NCBI GenBank assembly: GCA_964351655.1
Contig: CAYGPD010000006.1
Coordinates: 1 to 64,000 of the forward strand
Length of the DNA stretch: 64,000 nucleotides
Reading direction: 5' to 3'
DNA from: Hirschia sp964351655
GTDB lineage: Bacteria > Pseudomonadota > Alphaproteobacteria > Caulobacterales > Hyphomonadaceae
Shown piece after piece: positions 35,645 through 43,224 of the stretch. Within the stretch, counting starts at the first letter, position 1, and every line of letters starts with the position of its first letter. A program made the position numbers and the translations under genes. A model generated the notes under the pieces. That model saw only the letters and a list, made by a program, of their open reading frames with translations. It ran no database searches and was not told the origin of the DNA.

Positions 35645-36394
35645 CTAATAAGTTGCGCGTCCGCCTGTCATATCAAAAACAGCAGCGGTAGAGTATGAAC
35701 AATCTTCTGATGACAAAAACAATACCATTTTTGCCACCTCCTCTACAGTCCCCATACGCCCCATTGGGATTTTCGAAAGCATGTAGGCGATTTGCTCTTC
35801 AGTCACATCTTTAAGCATTTCTGTCTTAATGACCGCTGGTGTAATTGCATTAACGCGAATGCCCGTTTGCGCCAGCTCTTTACCCAAGCTTTTTGTCAGG
35901 CTCAAAACGCCGGCTTTTGATGCAGAATACGCAGAAGCGTTGGGATTACCCTCTTTGCCTGCAACAGAGGCTACATTCACGATACGACCATAATCAGTCT
36001 TGCGCATGAAAGGCACAACCGAACGGCAACAATTGAACACACCCCCCAAATTCACAGCCATGACCTTGTGCCACCACTCTGGAGGGAAGGTCTCGACCGG
36101 ACCATTCGGGCCAGCAATTCCCGCGCTTGTCACCAAAATGTCGATACCGCCAAGCTTTTCAGCCGTTTCTTTTGTTGCAGCTTCAACATTTTCAAGATTG
36201 CTCACATCAACCTTTAAGCCAATGACGTTGCCTTTAGAAGAGAGCTTTTCAACAGCCGCGTTCAAACCACTTTCATCAAAATCCCAGAGACTGACGGAAC
36301 CACCCTCTTCAAGCATTTGTTTCGCGATTTCATAGCCCATACCACGCGCAGCACCCGTAATAATGGCTGACTTATTTTCAAAGCGGTTTGACAT
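35645..36394 (-). CDS. SDR, probable 2-keto-3-deoxy-sugar-acid 4-dehydrogenase
   Basis: A 249-residue short-chain dehydrogenase with TGAARGMG (NAD binding), a catalytic Ser in NVASVAG and YSASK. Its C-terminus reads GGRATY, an ending I associate with dehydrogenases acting on 2-keto-3-deoxy-L-fuconate or -rhamnonate and partnered by an FAH-family hydrolase. It would oxidise C4 of a 2-keto-3-deoxy acid to a 2,4-diketo acid. Its start shares one base with the stop of the FAH gene, so the two are tightly coupled. It is the last gene of a four-gene minus-strand operon. The exact sugar acid is not determined. Confidence 0.85.
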   Translation of the reverse strand: MSNRFENKSAIITGAARGMGYEIAKQMLEEGGSVSLWDFDESGLNAAVEKLSSKGNVIGLKVDVSNLENVEAATKETAEKLGGIDILVTSAGIAGPNGPVETFPPEWWHKVMAVNLGGVFNCCRSVVPFMRKTDYGRIVNVASVAGKEGNPNASAYSASKAGVLSLTKSLGKELAQTGIRVNAITPAVIKTEMLKDVTEEQIAYMLSKIPMGRMGTVEEVAKMVLFLSSEDCSYSTAAVFDMTGGRATY

Positions 36395-37251
36395 TATAGG
36401 TCACTCAGATTGATGACAGTCTGAGCTTGCGTGCCGAGGCCATCAATTCCAAGTTCTACTTTATCGCCAACCTTCAACCATTGTTGTGGCTTCATACCCG
36501 CCCCCACACCTGGAGGCGTACCTGTCGAGATTAAGTCACCGGGTTCAAGCTGACAAAATTCACTCATATAGGACACGATAGTCGCCACATCAAAAATCAT
36601 CTTGTCTGTATTGCCTGTTTGGCAGCGCTTTCCATTCACATCCAACCACATGTTCAAATTGTTGTGGTCAGCAATATCATCAAGCGTTCTAATAACAGGT
36701 CCAGTTGGACAGAAGTTCGGGAAACTCTTCCCTTTCACCCATTGGCCGCTGCGCTCTAATTGCCACGCGCGCTCTGACACATCATTCACCAGCACCAGAC
36801 CAAACACATGATCTAAAGCGTCTTCTTTCGTGATGTTTAGCGCCTTCTTGCCAATAACAATTCCAAGCTCAACTTCCCAATCCAGTTTTGTCATCTTCGG
36901 TGAGTACAAGATTGGATCGTTTGGACCACAATATGTGCCTGAAGATTTGTTGAACAAAATCGGCTCTTCAGGAATTGGCAAGCCAGCTTCTGCCGCGTGG
37001 TCAGAAAAGTTCAAACCAACACACCAAATGTTTTTAGGTTGCGCACTAGGCGCCGCAATACGCTTACCTGTTGCATCAAATTCTGGAAGCGTGGAAATAT
37101 CCACGCCAGCCAATTTACCTTTGAGATCACTACCAATTGTATCTGGAGTAATATCAGACACGATTGAAGAGATATTTCTATATTTGCCGTCAGCATCCAC
37201 AACACATGGTGTTTTTGCGCCGTCACGGTCTCCAAAACGAATAAATTGCAT
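36394..37251 (-). CDS. FAH-family hydrolase, probable 2,4-diketo-3-deoxy-acid hydrolase
   Basis: A 285-residue protein of the fumarylacetoacetate hydrolase superfamily. The metal site is visible as the ExE pair in DWEVELGIVIG and the Asp in VNDVSERAWQ. Other family segments are CVGLNFSDHAAEAG, FNKSSGT, GKSFPNFCPTGP and GDLISTGTPPGVG. Members next to a GGRATY-type SDR split 2,4-diketo-3-deoxy-fuconate/rhamnonate-like acids into pyruvate and a hydroxy acid. That pairing supports the same class of reaction here. The gene is 13 bases after the enolase paralog and is coupled to the SDR. Confidence 0.88.
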   Translation of the reverse strand: MQFIRFGDRDGAKTPCVVDADGKYRNISSIVSDITPDTIGSDLKGKLAGVDISTLPEFDATGKRIAAPSAQPKNIWCVGLNFSDHAAEAGLPIPEEPILFNKSSGTYCGPNDPILYSPKMTKLDWEVELGIVIGKKALNITKEDALDHVFGLVLVNDVSERAWQLERSGQWVKGKSFPNFCPTGPVIRTLDDIADHNNLNMWLDVNGKRCQTGNTDKMIFDVATIVSYMSEFCQLEPGDLISTGTPPGVGAGMKPQQWLKVGDKVELGIDGLGTQAQTVINLSDL

Positions 37252-37264
37252 AACTAAGTCCTAC

Positions 37265-38566
37265 CTATTTCTTCTTCCACCAAGTATTCTTCAAAGGCTC
37301 ACCGCCTACGAATGCACCAATTTCTGTTTCTTCTTGAAGACGGATGCATTCATTCCATTTCGCCATACGCTCAGAACGCGTGAATGATCCTACTTTCAGC
37401 TGTCCTGCTCCCAAACCAATTGAAAGATGTGTAATGGAGACATCTTCTGTCTCACCTGAGCGAGCTGACACAATGGAGCGGTAGCCGACTTTATTAGCAA
37501 CCTCAAAAGTTTCAACAGCCTCAGAAACAGTCCCCGCTTGGTTCACTTTCACAAGAACCGCATTACACGCTTTGTCTTTTGCGGCCTGACGTACAAGCTC
37601 TGCATTTGTGACAAGGTAGTCATCACCAATTATCTGCACTTTATCGCCAAAGGCTTTTGTAAATGCTTGGTTTCCTGCGACATCATCTTCAGCTAATGGA
37701 TCTTCGATAGACGCGATTGGATATTTCTCAATCCATTTGCCAAGTATCTCAATCATGCCATCAGTATCTATTGCGCGATCTTCAAGCGCTAATTTATAAC
37801 CGTCTTTATTTCCAAACTCAGATGCCGCAATATCAAGCGAGATAATCACGCGTTCACCCGGCACTTCACCTGCATCTTCAATTGCTTGGGTCAGCGTTTC
37901 CAACGCCTCTTCATTACTTGAGAATACAGGCCACCAGCCCCCTTCGTCCGCAACACCCGCCATGTGACCGCGCTTTGCCATGATCTTCCCAGCTGCGCGA
38001 TACACATTGGAAGTGACCTCCATCGCTTCATCAAAACTTGTCGCGCCCGGCACCATCACCATGAAGTCTTGCACATCAACACGGCGACCCGCATGTGCAC
38101 CACCACCAAAAATCTGAATTTCAGGGAGAGGCATGGTTGGCTTGCGGTTATAAGCAGATGCGACATGCGCCCATAGCGGCTTTTCATTATATGCAGCAGC
38201 AGCATGAAGTGTTGCTAGAGACGTAGCGATCATCGCGTTCCCACCAATAGCAGACTTTAGCTTTGTTCCATCAATCTCTATCAATTGCGCATCAATGCCC
38301 TTCTGGTCGAGCACATCGCGGCCAATCAAAGCAGGTGCGAGTTTCTCATTGACGTTGGTCACCGCCCCCTGAACATCCATACCGCCGAGACGATCACCGC
38401 CGTCACGCAAATCTACTGCCTCTCGTGTACCGCGAGATGCGCCTGCGGGTGCTATCGCTCGCCCCATTGCACCATTCTCCAGATACACATCCGTCTCAAC
38501 CGTTGGGTTTCCACGAGAATCCCATACGCGTCTCGCAATGACTTTAGATATTTTAGAAGAACTCAT
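37265..38566 (-). CDS. Enolase paralog with altered active-site loops
   Basis: A 433-residue full-length enolase-family protein (phosphopyruvate hydratase subgroup). Metal ligands are kept (Asp in SLDIAASEF, Glu in SIEDPL, Asp in IGDDYL), as are the catalytic Glu208 (ADEGG), the general-base Lys in LVKVNQ and the phosphate-contacting Arg in RSGETED. The canonical VSHRSGE has become VSARSGE (Ala368), the mobile loop GASTG has become GASRG, MNIINGG has become IQIFGGG, and DEGGYAPNL has become DEGGWWPVF. These changes and the gene's place between a kinase and an FAH hydrolase argue against glycolytic enolase. I infer dehydration of another, perhaps phosphorylated, hydroxy acid. The start overlaps the kinase stop by four bases. 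Confidence 0.85.
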   Translation of the reverse strand: MSSSKISKVIARRVWDSRGNPTVETDVYLENGAMGRAIAPAGASRGTREAVDLRDGGDRLGGMDVQGAVTNVNEKLAPALIGRDVLDQKGIDAQLIEIDGTKLKSAIGGNAMIATSLATLHAAAAYNEKPLWAHVASAYNRKPTMPLPEIQIFGGGAHAGRRVDVQDFMVMVPGATSFDEAMEVTSNVYRAAGKIMAKRGHMAGVADEGGWWPVFSSNEEALETLTQAIEDAGEVPGERVIISLDIAASEFGNKDGYKLALEDRAIDTDGMIEILGKWIEKYPIASIEDPLAEDDVAGNQAFTKAFGDKVQIIGDDYLVTNAELVRQAAKDKACNAVLVKVNQAGTVSEAVETFEVANKVGYRSIVSARSGETEDVSITHLSIGLGAGQLKVGSFTRSERMAKWNECIRLQEETEIGAFVGGEPLKNTWWKKK

Positions 38567-39564
38567 GATAATTCCGTTTTAATGAGACCAATCAGGTCAG
38601 ATAATTTTGTTCTGGGGTGAGAAATCAGCGGCATGGACACGCTACGCACTTGATCTCGTGCTTCATTTGAAAGGTATTCAACCGGAGACTTTCCATCTAT
38701 CCGAGCAAGCATTAAAATAGGCACAAGCGCGCACACCCGTTCTTCTAAGTGCGCTCTATCTTCCCAATCAATAAAGTTCGAATAAGAGCTCCAAAACACC
38801 TTAACCATGTCCAATATATTTGAAGCATTGGCAGGTGAATTGAATGCCTTCAGAATAAGGTGGTTTAAGCAAAAAGAAGGGTCAAAACTCGCATCCCCCA
38901 TCGTGGCGCATTCAGCGTCCAAGATTATGGGGCAACCATTCTTGAATAATATGTTTTTGGGACTTACATCCCCATGCACAAGCACATCAGATTTTTGTAC
39001 TAAGCGTCTCTCAACCACGTTTATATTTTCAGCCAATACCGCATGTTTACGCGCCAAAAACCCCAAATAAGGTTCTAAGCGAAGTACGTTAAAATCATCG
39101 TGATTATTAAACTTGTGACGCACAAAGTTAGGTTTAGCCGAAGCTGAATGGATTTTCCCCAAACAAGCTGCTACTGCCTGCGCCGCTTCTGGACTGGCCT
39201 GCCCCCGCAGCAATTCATCTTTCCAGAGATATACCTGCTCTCCAGATACAAACTCCATCGCGAACCCGCTAAGGCTCTTCGATTGCCCATATAATTTCGG
39301 TGCACATTCGGGCAAAATCTCACCGACAAAACTCAACCACGCATATTCAGCTTCATTGCGGTGGACGGGTGCAAACCACTCTTCAGCAACTTGCAGCTTT
39401 TCGCGCGCAAACTTCATGCAGTAAACGTCATCGCCAATTTTCAATGATGCAATATCAGACGCAACCCCACCCGTAAGCGGACGTACATCAGACACATCTT
39501 CAACAGCGCCTAATTTTAGCTCTGTCACGAGGGCTTTACACAGCGTTTCCAATTCTCGATCCAC
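38563..39564 (-). CDS. APH-fold (choline/aminoglycoside kinase-like) small-molecule kinase
   Basis: About 333 residues of the aminoglycoside phosphotransferase/protein-kinase-like superfamily, near the methylthioribose and homoserine kinase branches. The catalytic loop LVHGDVSPKNILF carries the HGDxxxxN motif, and ILDAECATMGDASFD supplies the metal-binding Asp. An N-terminal ATP-binding lobe has LTGGVASDIASL. It should phosphorylate a small hydroxyl-bearing metabolite. I set the start at GTG 39564, which follows GGGAGG at 8 bases; a longer frame to 39603 would run across the operator. It is the first gene of the kinase, enolase-paralog, FAH, SDR operon, so it probably makes the substrate of the enolase paralog. 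Confidence 0.8.
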   Translation of the reverse strand: MDRELETLCKALVTELKLGAVEDVSDVRPLTGGVASDIASLKIGDDVYCMKFAREKLQVAEEWFAPVHRNEAEYAWLSFVGEILPECAPKLYGQSKSLSGFAMEFVSGEQVYLWKDELLRGQASPEAAQAVAACLGKIHSASAKPNFVRHKFNNHDDFNVLRLEPYLGFLARKHAVLAENINVVERRLVQKSDVLVHGDVSPKNILFKNGCPIILDAECATMGDASFDPSFCLNHLILKAFNSPANASNILDMVKVFWSSYSNFIDWEDRAHLEERVCALVPILMLARIDGKSPVEYLSNEARDQVRSVSMPLISHPRTKLSDLIGLIKTELS

Positions 39565-39585
39565 GCAATATCCTCCCTCGACCTC

Positions 39586-39597
39586 ATTGTTGACAAA
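39586..39597. promoter_or_regulatory. ATTGTTGACAAA operator (one outer mismatch)
   Basis: A copy of the shared palindrome with one mismatch at the outermost base, 22 bases ahead of the kinase GTG. It lies next to a separate 16-bp palindrome at 39603-39618. Confidence 0.6.
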
Positions 39598-39602
39598 ACA
39601 CA

Positions 39603-39618
39603 ATGTTCACGTGAACAT
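39603..39618. promoter_or_regulatory. ATGTTCACGTGAACAT, probable LacI-family operator
   Basis: A perfect 16-base palindrome with the central CG typical of LacI-family sites. It lies between the kinase operon and the divergent LacI-family gene starting at 39695. It probably binds that regulator and controls both directions. Confidence 0.7.
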
Positions 39619-39694
39619 AAATCGACTTATTGCGCTTGTGTCAATGATTTTTTCGCCATAGCTTGCCAAATAATCAGAGAGAAAGAGGTTTTGT

Positions 39695-40693
39695 GTGTCT
39701 GCGAAAGTAACGATAAAAACGATAGCTGCAGATCTGGGCGTTTCTCACATGACAGTCTCTCGCGCGCTCAGTAGTCACGCAAATGTGCGTCCTGAACTGC
39801 GTGAAAAAATCCTAAAACGCGCCGAAGAATTAGGGTATGTGCGTAACGCCGCCGCCCTCGCCATGCGTGGAGACACACTCCCCTCCATCGGCCTCCTCAT
39901 CCCCAATCTTCGTAATGAGTTTTACGCCCACTTTGCAGACGCACTCACTTCAATCTGCAATGAGCAGAGCATCAACCTACTCATTCACCTTACCCATGAT
40001 GATATCGCGAAAGAAGAACACGCGCTAACCTTACTAAAAGAAGCTCAAGCGCAGACAATCATCATGGTGCCATCTCCCGCGCCTGTTCACTACACATCCA
40101 CGCACACATCCGGTTTAAACATTATTCAGTTTATCCGCACGCACCCACGGATAGATCAGCCCTCAAACTTGTTGATAGACGACGCGCCCGCCATTTTGGA
40201 AGCTCTCCAACATCTATCACAGACAGGCCATTCAAAGATTGCTTATATCGGAGCCGACAAATCCCTCGCTTCTGGGCAGCAGCGCTATGATAATTTTATA
40301 AAAGCCGCCCAAGCATGCCAGATAGACATCACTACCTCCCCCATACTTACCGGCCCACCCACACGCGACTATGGCTATAAGAGTGTGCGACACATCCTCG
40401 AAACCAGCCCAAGAACAACAGCCCTTATCTGTGGCGGATTTGATATTTCTGTCGGGGCAACAAACGCACTTCTCAAAGATACCGGCAGTCTACCTGCCAA
40501 TTTTGGGTTTGTGGGATATGGTGACCCCTCTTTTTACCAATGGATTGGGAATGGCATTTCTACAATTTCACTCCCAATGGAAGCGCTTGCCCGCACAGCA
40601 ATAGACCACCTAATGACCTACAAATTAGATCGAAATTTCACTCCTCTAATCTCAATACAAGCCGCTGAGTTTATATGTAGAAATTCCTGCTAA
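39695..40693 (+). CDS. LacI-family transcriptional regulator
   Basis: A 332-residue LacI regulator. The N-terminal helix-turn-helix (residues 4-25: VTIKTIAADLGVSHMTVSRAL) and hinge are complete, followed by a sugar-binding periplasmic-protein-like domain (PSIGLLIPNLRNEFYAHFADAL, GHSKIAYIGAD, GFVGYGDPSFYQW). It starts at GTG 39695 with AAAGAGG upstream. It is divergent from the kinase/enolase-paralog operon and lies upstream of GH50 copy 2. The CG-centred palindrome at 39603-39618 is its likely operator. The inducer is probably a sugar or sugar derivative met in agar breakdown, but this is not readable from sequence. Confidence 0.92.
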   Translation: MSAKVTIKTIAADLGVSHMTVSRALSSHANVRPELREKILKRAEELGYVRNAAALAMRGDTLPSIGLLIPNLRNEFYAHFADALTSICNEQSINLLIHLTHDDIAKEEHALTLLKEAQAQTIIMVPSPAPVHYTSTHTSGLNIIQFIRTHPRIDQPSNLLIDDAPAILEALQHLSQTGHSKIAYIGADKSLASGQQRYDNFIKAAQACQIDITTSPILTGPPTRDYGYKSVRHILETSPRTTALICGGFDISVGATNALLKDTGSLPANFGFVGYGDPSFYQWIGNGISTISLPMEALARTAIDHLMTYKLDRNFTPLISIQAAEFICRNSC

Positions 40694-40757
40694 CGCTCCC
40701 ACGCTGCGCAATCGAGATCCAAATCTCTTACAATTAGCTATTGATTTTTTGATCAAC

Positions 40758-40786
40758 TTGAACAAATGTTGTTAATTGTATACAAT
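40758..40786 (+). promoter_or_regulatory. Promoter of GH50 copy 2 with embedded ATTGTATACAAT operator
   Basis: TTGAAC (40758-40763) and TACAAT (40781-40786) stand exactly 17 bases apart and make a good sigma-70 promoter. The right arm of a perfect shared palindrome at 40775-40786 is itself the -10 box. A bound regulator would thus directly block RNA polymerase. Confidence 0.75.
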
Positions 40787-40816
40787 ATAAAGATAAAAAC
40801 GCGTCGGGAGGAAAAT

Positions 40817-43153
40817 ATGAAATCCAGCAGCATGTTAGCTCTGTTAACAAGCATATCTGCACTTGCCATGATATCGTCGTGCGCAGCCCCTGTTCAAAAA
40901 GCTCAAGCAGCTTCAGATCTTCAGGATACTTCCAAGCCTGCCGCTCCGACGCAGCAATCAGAAATTATATTGTTTGATTTTAACGCAGACACCATTCCAA
41001 CACAGATTTCAGGCAATAATGCAGACCTTCGCATTACAGCCGATAAGAAACTATCCGTTCTCCTTAAAGGAGAAGAGAATATCTATAGCGGCCTTTCCTT
41101 CAAAGCGAATACGCCTTGGGATTGGAGCGAATACGACTCCCTAGGGATCGCGCTCGATATCGCAAACTCTGGTGACTATTCCACGCAAGTCTTTTTCGGC
41201 GCAAAAGACGCAACAGGAAAATCCTTCACTCGAAGCGTGAATATTCCTCGTGGTGACACAAAAACCTATTTTGCAGACCTAAAAAGCGCAGACATAGACC
41301 TTGATACCGGCCTAAGAGACAACCCATCCGCACTCGCCATTGACGCAACCAAATTCATTTGGATGTGGGGTGTTGAAGGCTTAGACGTCAGTCAAATTAC
41401 TGAATTTACGATCACCACAGATAGCTTATTGCACGACCGCGAACTTACAATCGATAATGTGCGCGTCATCGCTAACCCCAAAACAAATCCATCTTATCTC
41501 ACTAAGATTGTCGATAAATACGGTCAGAACGCGAATGTCGAATTTGATCAAAAAATACACGATGACAAAGAACTAAAAGCCGTAATGGAAGCTGAACTCG
41601 CCGCCATCAAGGATGGAAAAATGGCAGACAGGTCCAAATATGGTGGTTGGAAAAATGGACCAAAGCTTGAAGCAACTGGCTATTTCCGCACCGAAAAAGT
41701 TGATGGAAAGTGGGCACTTGTAGATCCAGAAGGTTATCTCTTCTTCTCTACAGGTATTGCAAATATCCGTATGTCCAACACATCAACAATGACAGGTGTG
41801 GATTTCGATCAAAAACTCCTTGTTCAACGCGATAAAAACGATGTCACACCTGAAGATTCTAAAGGCCTAAACCGCGTTCCCGATTCAGCGCTTGCAGGAA
41901 AATTCATTTCCTCAACCCTTCGTTACGACATGTTTAAATGGCTTCCTGAATATGGCAGCGCCCTTGCGGATCATTATGGTTATCGCCGAGACGCACACAC
42001 GGGCCCCTCCAAAACAGGAGAAACATTCAGTTTCTACCGCGCTAACCTTGAACGCAAATACGGCGAAGCTACGCCTGAATCCTATATGGATAATTGGCGC
42101 GAAGTGACAATTGATCGTATGCTCGACTGGGGCTTCACATCATTTGGAAACTGGGTAGACCCGAGCTTTTATCAAAACAATCGCTACCCATATTTTGCCA
42201 ATGGTTGGATTATTGGCGACTTCAAAACTGTCAGCAGCGGCGATGATTTCTGGTCACCATTGCCGGACCCATTCGACCCCGTATTCGTGGAGCGCGCAAA
42301 TATCACAGCAGGTGTTATTGCCGAAGAAGTGCAAGGCAATGAATGGTGTATCGGTGTCTTCATAGACAATGAGAAAAGCTGGGGACGCATGGGTACGCCG
42401 CAAGGTCAGTACGGTATCGTCATTAATACACTCAGCCGCACAGATGCAGATAGCCCTACCAAAGCTGAATTTACCCGTATCTTAAAAGAGAAATACGATA
42501 CAATAGAGGCGCTCAACGCAGCATGGTCTATAGATCTTGCCTCATGGGATGATCTATCCAATGGGATTGACATCTCCGAGCACACTGCAGCGCGCCAAGC
42601 AGATTATGCAATCTTATTGGAAGCATATGCATCTGAATATTTCCGTGTTGTAGATGCCGCCTTAAACGATGTCTTGCCAAACCACATGTATATGGGGGCA
42701 CGCTTTGCAAGCTGGGGCCGCACGCCAGAAGTCGTTAAAGCGGCAACGAAATACTCAGACGTCATGAGCTATAATGAGTATAAAGAAGCCCCTCACAAAA
42801 ATGCGTGGACCTTCCTAGAAGACATCGACATGCCGAGCATTATTGGTGAGTTCCACATGGGCGCACTTGATAATGGCCTCTTCCACCCCGGCCTCGTGAT
42901 GGCATCAGACCAGGCTGATAGAGCGCGCATGTTCAAAGAATATATGAACACCGTGATCGACAATCCTTATTTTGTCGGTGCGCATTGGTTCCAATACATC
43001 GACTCTCCAATCACTGGTCGCGCCTATGATGGTGAGAACTACAATGTCGGTTTCGTATCAGTCACTGATACACCCTACGAGCAAATGATTGAAGCTGCAC
43101 AAGAAGTTAACTCAAACCTATACACGCGTCGCTTCGGAAAAACCTCCGAATAG
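40817..43153 (+). CDS. GH50 family beta-agarase lipoprotein (copy 2)
   Basis: A 778-residue GH50 enzyme, paralog of copies 1 and 3. The start at 40817 follows GGGAGG; the leader ends in a lipobox (ISSCAA), so it is a lipoprotein. The CBM-like N-terminal domain is followed by the catalytic domain from ATGYFRTEKVDGKWA. The predicted acid/base is Glu519 (DNEKSWG) and the nucleophile Glu678 (IGEFHMG). Compared with copies 1 and 3 it has Ala for the second Trp after GKW, and a less acidic segment after IGVFIDN, so product pattern may differ. It is monocistronic, between its own promoter and a strong terminator. Confidence 0.93.
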   Translation: MKSSSMLALLTSISALAMISSCAAPVQKAQAASDLQDTSKPAAPTQQSEIILFDFNADTIPTQISGNNADLRITADKKLSVLLKGEENIYSGLSFKANTPWDWSEYDSLGIALDIANSGDYSTQVFFGAKDATGKSFTRSVNIPRGDTKTYFADLKSADIDLDTGLRDNPSALAIDATKFIWMWGVEGLDVSQITEFTITTDSLLHDRELTIDNVRVIANPKTNPSYLTKIVDKYGQNANVEFDQKIHDDKELKAVMEAELAAIKDGKMADRSKYGGWKNGPKLEATGYFRTEKVDGKWALVDPEGYLFFSTGIANIRMSNTSTMTGVDFDQKLLVQRDKNDVTPEDSKGLNRVPDSALAGKFISSTLRYDMFKWLPEYGSALADHYGYRRDAHTGPSKTGETFSFYRANLERKYGEATPESYMDNWREVTIDRMLDWGFTSFGNWVDPSFYQNNRYPYFANGWIIGDFKTVSSGDDFWSPLPDPFDPVFVERANITAGVIAEEVQGNEWCIGVFIDNEKSWGRMGTPQGQYGIVINTLSRTDADSPTKAEFTRILKEKYDTIEALNAAWSIDLASWDDLSNGIDISEHTAARQADYAILLEAYASEYFRVVDAALNDVLPNHMYMGARFASWGRTPEVVKAATKYSDVMSYNEYKEAPHKNAWTFLEDIDMPSIIGEFHMGALDNGLFHPGLVMASDQADRARMFKEYMNTVIDNPYFVGAHWFQYIDSPITGRAYDGENYNVGFVSVTDTPYEQMIEAAQEVNSNLYTRRFGKTSE

Positions 43154-43182
43154 ACATTTATTTTTTCTGTCCCGAACCTTAG

Positions 43183-43215
43183 TGCGGAAGCTTGTAAAAG
43201 CTTCCGCATTTTTTT
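43183..43215 (+). terminator. Rho-independent terminator after GH50 copy 2
   Basis: An 11-bp perfect stem (TGCGGAAGCTT / AAGCTTCCGCA) with a 4-base loop is followed by TTTTTTT. It ends the GH50 transcript and separates it from the convergent phosphatase gene. Confidence 0.95.
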
Positions 43216-43224
43216 GTTCAGATT

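Noticed and set aside
37265..38566. Housekeeping glycolytic enolase
   Set aside because: Substitutions in the mobile loop and at the second active-site His, plus a tight operon with kinase, FAH and SDR, make a paralog with another substrate more likely.
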